A stretch of DNA of 64,000 nucleotides, taken from the NCBI RefSeq assembly GCF_040958095.1, contig NC_091227.1, positions 19,411,210 through 19,475,209 on the forward strand. The letters are read 5' to 3'. Below are positions 59,001-64,000 of the stretch, one piece after another. The position numbers were made by a program, and so were the translations under genes. Position 1 is the stretch's first letter. Every line of letters starts with the position of its first letter. The stretch is from Procambarus clarkii (lineage: Eukaryota; Arthropoda; Malacostraca; Decapoda; Cambaridae). Below the pieces are notes generated by a model. The model had not been told where the DNA came from, searched no databases, and saw nothing but the letters and a program-made list of their open reading frames with translations.

Positions 59001-59920
59001 ATAACAATTAATGTCTAATTACTAATAGTAATTAATGATAATATTCAAGTATTTACATACAATAATGTTATAAATAAATAAATGTTTATTCAAGTAAGGT
59101 ACATACATACAAGAGATGTATGTTTACATACATAAGACATTGTAATTGCTTATACAAAAAGATACTAAATAATGTTGGACTTATTAAACGTGATTTAATA
59201 CTACAGATAATGTACAACAAAGAGAAATATAGTTAGGACATTCTTACATTCATCAATATCGCTTGTATTCACAGCTTGACCGAGACACCCAGAAGTTTGC
59301 ATACAAGTGCAGCCAGGCTGTGGTGGGCGGGGAGGAGGTGGAGGTGTACAAGGAACCCATCACAGATACTGGCAAGACCAGTAAGAAGGGCAGACTCACC
59401 CTCCAGCGAGACAACGGAACCTTCACCACCATTCAACATGGCAAGGGAGACCCAGAAAAGGTATACAAATTGTAATTCATCATATATAAGACTTTGAAGG
59501 TATTGTGATACAGTATTACGAAATTTACTAAGTATATGTATCGTTTTAGATAACTCGTCAGGGAAGCAACTTTTTTGGGGGGGAAAGAGGGGAAATAAAT
59601 GGGTATAGTTGAAGATAACACAAATTCTAATACTGTATATTATTCTAGGCCTGGCGACACTCATTTACATATCTACCATTTTAATAATCCAACTTCAGTA
59701 ACTACAAGGCATCATACAGTAATAAAACTTGTTATAAAGTAATAATAAACTTTTCTATATTCGAATTTAATAAGAGCTAGCTTGTTTGCAGGACTTGCTT
59801 GTGGCAGTGTTTGAAAACGGGGAGCTTCTTCTGGACTACACATTTGATGAAATTCGCCAGCGGGCCCAATTAACACCCGATGACATCAGTATTCTCAAGT
59901 TCCTGGCTGACGAAAAGTAA
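49226..59920 (+). CDS. NAMPT: Nicotinamide phosphoribosyltransferase (NAMPT), twelve coding exons
   Basis: NAMPT converts nicotinamide and PRPP to NMN and PPi, the rate-limiting NAD salvage step, as a cytosolic/nuclear homodimer. Coding exons: 49226-49276, 49728-49798, 50612-50774, 51586-51714, 53371-53490, 53934-54014, 54244-54406, 56285-56442, 57487-57601, 58105-58187, 59275-59460, 59792-59920. Phases fit throughout, giving 482 aa (human 491). Landmarks: LLADSYK (dimer-stacking Tyr, human Y18), FFGLQYIL, MPTRNVLFTVENTDPE, SWYP-like AWYP with TVATNSR, GYRGVSS (R196), SDTVAG (D219), EHSTITTWG (H247), PDSGDP (D313), FQGDGV (G353-D354), LDRD (R392), KCS (K400), KKGRL. Human F193 and R311 are both Cys here (residues 182 and 300). 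The exon 7/8 junction (donor GTATGG) is the least certain. Exon 4's donor region is tandemly repeated and exon 5's acceptor is duplicated. Confidence 0.93.
49330..49560 (+). repeat. tRNA-derived SINE, family A (NAMPT intron 1)
   Basis: 'gttgttgttgaggattcagc' then 'acgggctatggtgagcccgt' lead into 'cgagttcacatctcgagcgg', 'cctgttcgcctagcagtaaa' and 'taggtaccc'. The first block recurs at 54910-54985 without the rest. Confidence 0.7.
51335..51475 (+). repeat. Dispersed repeat copy (NAMPT intron 3)
   Basis: A (TTTA)n run then 'tatacaagaagatacattgg', 'gattgtgaggatacata', 'gtaaagccactagtacgcgc' and 'agcgtttcggacaggtcctt'. This is the best copy of the family at 7230-7345. Confidence 0.6.
51689..51993 (+). 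repeat. 31-bp tandem array of NAMPT exon-4 end plus splice donor, 10 copies
   Basis: The last 26 bases of coding exon 4 (tgccctggatcaccaccttc then ttcgag) plus the donor start GTAGG form a 31-bp unit. It is repeated so that 'TTCGAG|GTAGGT' occurs at exon-end positions 51714, 51745, 51776, 51807, 51838, 51869, 51900, 51931, 51962 and 51993. Copies differ by at most one base. Each copy brings an equally good donor, but only the first keeps frame with exon 5. Confidence 0.97.
52421..52600 (+). repeat. GC-rich ~28-bp minisatellite, ~6 copies (NAMPT intron 4)
   Basis: The unit is approximately 'agtgtgggtggtgacggcgg' plus 'ggggct', with indels in the G-run. It lies in the same intron as the 31-bp array. 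Confidence 0.88.
53106..53168 (+). repeat. (CATCAC)n/(CAT)n microsatellite
   Basis: About 63 bp of CAT and CAC triplets. Open frames through it encode His, Ile or Met runs and are artefacts. Confidence 0.95.
53279..53386 (+). repeat. 54-bp tandem duplication of NAMPT exon-5 acceptor
   Basis: Copy 1 (53279-53332) and copy 2 (53333-53386) share 'tattaat.tttacact.aag' and 'ctgcagacagtgctggt'. Each therefore contains a CTGCAG|ACAGTGCTGGT acceptor, at 53316/53317 and 53370/53371. Use of the upstream one adds 54 nt (18 codons) with no stop and no frame change. Confidence 0.93.
54620..55560 (-). mobile_element. Decayed transposable-element segment (NAMPT intron 7)
   Basis: 'tctcgggagactatggagtt' plus 'gcgcttaggttgtcgagg' (about 54664) and 'acgggctatggtgagcccgt' (about 54960) are dispersed-repeat text. 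On the minus strand, 55560-55011 gives a Pro/Thr/Ser-rich frame with stops, ending in a 61-codon stretch (TTARRSRSLTQGKTEDLEVY). It resembles the low-complexity N-terminal part of an element-encoded first ORF. It is broken, and I cannot assign the family. Confidence 0.4.
55922..56008. repeat. (TA)n microsatellite, ~87 bp
   Basis: A pure TA run in NAMPT intron 7. It creates spurious Ile-Tyr repeat frames on both strands. Confidence 0.98.
56636..56812. mobile_element. Palindromic MITE, copy 2 (NAMPT intron 8)
   Basis: 'gatgagtcataataacgtgg', 'gaacgtttcggtccgtcctg', 'gaccattattaagtc', then the returning arm 'catcttctgaggtgtggttt'. It has a partially degraded right arm. Same family as 30879-31050. 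Confidence 0.75.
56885..57062. mobile_element. Palindromic MITE, copy 3 (NAMPT intron 8)
   Basis: Left arm 'gatgacgttttggtccctcc' plus 'tggaccattatcaagtcgtg', right arm 'cacgataatggtccaggacg' plus 'gaccggaacgtcgtca', ending 'catcatcttcgactcatcgt'. It lies about 70 bp from copy 2. Confidence 0.78.
57195..57275 (+). repeat. tRNA-like SINE head (NAMPT intron 8)
   Basis: 'tatggcactgtgtacgccag' followed by 'ggttcgaaccctggttgggt' gives A- and B-box-like blocks at tRNA spacing. The text does not fold into a full cloverleaf, so it is a SINE piece and not a tRNA gene. Confidence 0.45.
57610..57860 (+). repeat. tRNA-derived SINE, family A (NAMPT intron 9)
   Basis: It begins within about 10 bp of the exon-9 donor: 'gggattagcgctcgggggta', 'gggctcgattcccgcccgag', 'ggttctgttcatctagcagc' and 'aaataggtacc', then 'aggttgggggtcaacc'. 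Confidence 0.7.
59080..59165 (-). repeat. Dispersed repeat fragment (NAMPT intron 10)
   Basis: 'ataaataaataaatgtttat' followed by 'tcaagtaaggtacatacat' is the reverse of the tail of the repeat at 5640-5700. Confidence 0.5.
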
Positions 59921-60089
59921 CTATATTGATGGACAAAATAGACCTCAATTAAAATTTGGACTCGCCTTGGCGGAAAAAACTTTGAAAAAGGAGCATTGGT
60001 AGGCTTTAATGTGAGTCACATTTAGAAAACTGAAAATGCTCTCCGTGGATTTCACAGCCCATTGATTTGGTTTCCCCAGTTCCCATTGG

Positions 60090-60310
60090 CACAGGAAGCT
60101 TATCGAGGCACCCTTACTCAACTGCTGACTTTTTCCAGGATGCAACCCACAACAGTTGCCTAGCTCCCAGGTACAGTACCTATTTACTGCCAGGTGAACC
60201 GAGACATCAGGTGAAAGGAAACATACTCAAACATCTCCGTGCTGCTGCGAGAGTTGAACCTGGGACCTTTCTGTTGTGAGTCGACGGCGCTGACTACTGC
60301 ATAACACATG
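60090..60310 (-). repeat. tRNA-derived SINE, family A, antisense in NAMPT 3' UTR
   Basis: Reading plus: 'ccaggatgcaacccacaaca', 'cctatttactgccaggtgaa', 'gagagttgaacctgggacct', 'gcgctgactactgca'. It begins about 170 bp after the stop codon and ends before the best poly(A) signal, so it should be part of the mature transcript. Confidence 0.65.
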
Positions 60311-60375
60311 AGCCATTTTCTGGTTTGTCATACAATATTACAGAATTCTTAGCAATGATGCTGTCTTTAATATAA

Positions 60376-60381
60376 AATAAA
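60376..60381 (+). terminator. Candidate poly(A) signal of NAMPT
   Basis: AATAAA about 460 nt after the stop at 59920. A second one (about 60618) is an alternative. Confidence 0.4.
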
Positions 60382-60399
60382 GAAGTAGTAAACACCCTC

Positions 60400-63300
60400 C
60401 TACACTATTCTATAATAGCGGCAACATTATATTCAAGAAAGTTTTTCTTAGCATACTATAGTTGCTAGTATGTTTAGGTTAATGAAATAGAACAGGCTAG
60501 TCATAGTCAGTACTTGTGACCTAAATTGTCTTTCATTTTTTCCTTAATGGAGGTACAGTATGCTATTGTGTATCAAGATATATTTCTAGACCCTATATTT
60601 GTAGAATATAATTTAAATAAAAATACAGTTCTTGTAAACAACAAGGATCATATAAATAATACAAACATGACAAAAATACTTTTTATATTCACCTTTTCTG
60701 GATAAAATATATTTATGTATATAATCTGCATACAATTAGAAGACAATTGTTCAATGTAATAAATAACAAATGCACTAATGAGACAAGAAATATTGATCAA
60801 ACAATACTGTATATACATTATCAGCACACAAATGTAATTATAATTGTGCTATGCTGTAGGCATTGAAGACAAAATTATACCCCTAACACACACACACACT
60901 GTACTGTATAGTACAACTATCATGCACAAACGTTTCACATTACAATATCAAATGTATGAATAGGTAAAATTGCATTAGATTTGTCATTTGATAATTGAAG
61001 ACATCTTTATTTCAGTGCATTCACAGCCAGTGTATATTTTTACTTTTCCCATGATAGATGTGTATAACCTATCTAGATTGATTTTGAACATTAAAAGTCA
61101 ATGTTCTCCGCTAAAGATATCTACAGTACTGCACTAAAATTTACCAATATTCAATAAATGCTTCCCAAAACAGCATGAGCATGTATTTGAATTGGCAAAT
61201 GTTGTACAATACACAAATATGGAAATAAATAATCTATATGAATAAACTCAAAATAAGAAACGAGTGCTTGCAGCCTGCTCAACCTAGCAATAAAAACAAG
61301 AGTACAGTACACTATAGGAAGTATGCAGCTCACACACAGGGGTCTTGTTTGGCTTACCAACAACCAGACAACTCGACATCCTCGCTGCCTGGTCGAGGAC
61401 CGGGCCGTGGGGATGTTGAGCCCCAAAATCAGCGCAAGGTTACCACACCATTCCCCCTCTAGGTATGGCCAGATGGTGATGTGTAGAAAAAGACTCCAAC
61501 AATGTTAGAGATAAGAAGGTTAGACTGACCCAGCTGCAGTTAACAAGTTCCTGGGTAGAGTGGTTGAAAGCCAAAAAATAAGAATTGTCATGAGTCAATA
61601 CTATATACTCTTCTGGAGATGTATGTAAAAAAGCAATTCTGTTGTGTTTTCATACACAAAAACACTAGTGACATTGCCACAAATATTTCCCCCACCTTTG
61701 TTTATACTGTAAAGAAGTGACATGCTGGCAGACAAAACTTTTTTTCCAATTAAATTGCACGATTGCTACACATCTGACGAGTTTCACTAAGGTCTGTTGT
61801 AATATTCTAGGCACACAATAATTTCCTACATGCAGTAGTCAGTAGTAGACCTACAAATCTTGAAAGATGAAGCAAGTTACCCCATAAAGTAATCAATGTA
61901 CAGTATCTAGAGATCAAAAGATTGAGAAACCATAAATGACTTTTATGAGTTACACCTGACAAAATAATATATAAGTAAACCATATTATAGAAGCATAATA
62001 TAGAAGTATATATAATAAATATAGTATAGAAGTATAATATATTTAATATAATATATAATATAGAGCATTATAGAAGTAGAGTAAATAAAATCTCCATAAA
62101 ACTGAAGAACTACTAGATCATTCGTGACACGAAAGTGGAGAGGCATGTATTGACAACTCTTGAACCAAAGGACAATAATAATTAAGAACAGATAGTGAGA
62201 CAAAATGTGATATGCTTTGCTCCTTATTACTTGTTCTAATATCTACATCTTATCTCATAGTTTGGCACAATACTTAGTAGGAAGTGAACACCTCTTTTGA
62301 GAGGGAAAAGAAAAAAAGAAAATGGGACATACACTCCATTAGTTTGCAAGATATAAACTTGGGTTGTTACTAGACACAAGCTTGAGTATTACCTATTAGG
62401 TATACTTTTGTTTATATATATACAACGTATATATCACAACATTGCCAACTTATGGCAACTGCTTTTCTATTTTATTTCCACTCCAATGTAGGAAAATCTT
62501 CACTGAATATTTTGGTCCAAATATGCATCTTTTGGCGTCGCATATTTTACTACACACATTCAAAATAAATCTAGTGTTACCATGCTTCTGTATGTGTTAG
62601 AAAGTACAAAAATATATTAAATAATGGTTTCTTTGGATGATGACAAGTCATTATGAAAACCAATATACTGATGACTTTTCAACTACTGTATAAGATCTGA
62701 AATAAACTGGCCACTCTACTTATAGTTTGTCAGAATGAAATAAAGAAAATACTAAGTACAATATCTTACTAAAATGAATGCACAGTTAAAACATTACATG
62801 TATATTGTATCAAGAGTGGTAAAGAAGCATGATACATTTACCTGCAAGATTGAAGCTCTCTTTCATACTTTTGTAGTATCTTTCATAAGTATTTAAATTG
62901 CCTTCAATTGCTGGTATGGAACACCCAATGATGCACAGTACAACCACAAGAAAAGTTATTAATAAATTATGAGGCTTTTCTTCCTAATATTTATGGTATA
63001 GTTCACTCAATCCGAGATATATTTTTTGAGATTCTGTCTTATCAAGTAAAATTTATTATTACTTTTAATATTTTTTCTTATTTTCTCTTTATACATTCTT
63101 TACTCATTTTTCAATTTAGTTTTCTTAAATGGTTGGCCAATCCATTATTTTGAATCTCAGATATGCTTAGTCATTAATATCTCATGATAGTTTTAAGGAA
63201 AATCATCCCAGTAGTCTAATCTCTAATTAGGCCGTACTGTTGACAGCTAGTCTTCATAAGTCAGACTATTGCTGCTTGCAGGTTGCAGTTCAACATGATA

Positions 63301-63685
63301 CCATGACCCAGCTGACTATAGATGATTTGAAGAAACATGTTGAATTACCTTTTAAAAGAGGTGTCTGTTGGTACAGTAATTACATTTCATACAGCATTAA
63401 GTTCTCCTGCCAGAATACTGCCTTAAAGACCATGTGGCATAAATAATGACAAGTCCTTTGCCAACATACAAACATACCAGGATAGCTATATGATACCTAG
63501 TAATGTCAATAATGTAGTAAGCTTAGCAATTTCAATTAATACTGTATTTTGATTACACTTAAGGTGACAACTCCATGTAGATTATCTCTACTGAGAATAA
63601 TTAGCAAAATCTGTAGCCTTTACAAATGTCTGGTTGTCTCAAGTATTCCATCTTCTTTGGAAATCCATCCCTTACAGTGTGCTTA
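60400..63685. other. AT-rich 3' flanks between convergent genes
   Basis: This holds the tail of NAMPT and probably the 3' UTR of the minus-strand gene ending at 63686 (AATAAA on the minus strand at 63057-63052 is one candidate signal). A SINE family-A 3' end lies at 61375-61465 ('ctggtcgaggaccgggccgt'). A degenerate 'tatagaagtataatat' cluster occurs at 61985-62090. No coding exon can be supported. Confidence 0.4.
61375..61465 (+). repeat. SINE family-A 3' end fragment
   Basis: 'gcctggtcgaggaccgggcc' plus 'gtggggatgttgagccccaa' plus 'aatc' is the common 3' part of the decapod-type tRNA SINE. The head is missing. Confidence 0.5.
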
Positions 63686-63907
63686 CTAATACTGCAAGGT
63701 GCCACTGACCATATCAAAGCCTTGAGTGAAAATATAGCCTTGTGTGGTATGTACTGCTTGAGGAGGGAGAGTCTGGACAGAGTATTCAGTAGCAGTCACT
63801 CCTGGAATGGTCTGGACTGCCTGCACTGTCTGTACTGTTTGCATTGATGTTCCACCAGTGCCAATGGCTGTCCCAACACCAGCCAGAGGAACAGTTGAGC
63901 CAGATAC
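63686..63907 (-). CDS. Last coding exon of an unidentified Q/T/V-rich protein
   Basis: On the minus strand a good acceptor (gtttactttcgtag) opens a frame at 63907. It runs 73 codons to TAG at 63688-63686, starting VSGSTVPLAGVGTAIGTGG, continuing with a TVQTVQAVQTI repeat-like stretch and ending FDMVSGTLQY. The composition (Gln, Thr, Val, Gly, no charged clusters) is typical of transactivation tails of animal transcription factors, but I do not recognise the protein. The rest lies beyond the right edge. The gene is convergent with NAMPT. The codon pattern and acceptor make chance unlikely; an alternative final exon is possible. Confidence 0.6.
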   Translation of the reverse strand, partial: VSGSTVPLAGVGTAIGTGGTSMQTVQTVQAVQTIPGVTATEYSVQTLPPQAVHTTQGYIFTQGFDMVSGTLQY

Positions 63908-64000
63908 CTACGAAAGTAAACAGTAACTTGGTAAAAGAGTTTTCTTTAACACATTACATACGTCATATGACAGAGATTATAGGGAAAATGGGACACCATA

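Noticed and set aside
63282-63359. Exon-like plus-strand stretch (acceptor CTTGCAG, frame with QLTIDDLKKHVELPF, donor GAGgtgtct)
   Set aside because: No partner exons on the plus strand and it lies opposite the likely 3' UTR of a minus-strand gene; support is too weak, though a decayed element exon is possible.

Overview
The window is a stretch of AT-rich, intron-rich animal genome, almost certainly from a decapod crustacean (crayfish- or lobster-like). Three things suggest this: short runs of the arthropod telomere motif TTAGG inside a repeat, a dense load of tRNA-derived SINE families and CR1-like LINE tails of a type I associate with decapods, and an intact-looking NAMPT gene (absent from Drosophila, present in many other invertebrates). 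The species call is inference; the gene calls rest on exon-by-exon reading with phase-consistent GT/AG splice sites.

Layout. (1) Positions 1-4.6 kb are repeats, including a 1.6-kb element with piggyBac-like ends. (2) At 4.68-5.0 kb on the minus strand lie the first two coding exons of ribosomal protein uS19 (RpS15). They are head-to-head with (3) RBM28/Nop4, ten coding exons on the plus strand at 5.84-16.45 kb (756 aa), a nucleolar four-RRM ribosome-biogenesis factor. (4) Positions 16.5-28.5 kb are intergenic: LINE remnants, satellite-like repeats and a 3.9-kb broken CR1-like LINE that carries a nested inverted SINE pair. (5) Positions 29.46-43.83 kb on the minus strand hold a nine-coding-exon PRAS40/Lobe-type gene (432 aa), a predicted mTORC1 regulator, with an additional Cys-containing N-terminal module. 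(6) Positions 44-49.2 kb are a repeat-rich divergent upstream region with a 676-bp inverted repeat. (7) Positions 49.23-59.92 kb on the plus strand hold NAMPT, twelve coding exons (482 aa), the rate-limiting NAD-salvage enzyme. (8) Positions 60-63.7 kb are 3' flanks. At 63.69-63.91 kb on the minus strand lies the last coding exon of an unidentified Q/T/V-rich protein that continues beyond the window.

Functional links. RpS15 and RBM28 share an ~840-bp divergent interval and both serve ribosome production. PRAS40/Lobe and NAMPT are also divergent neighbours, but ~5.4 kb apart and separated by repeats, so co-regulation is not implied.

The most unusual feature is inside NAMPT. The last 26 bases of coding exon 4 plus its splice donor are tandemly repeated ten times at exact 31-bp spacing. 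The acceptor of the next exon is also duplicated, at 54-bp spacing, which would allow an in-frame 18-residue insertion. The encoded enzyme also has Cys at two positions that are Phe and Arg in the human nicotinamide pocket.
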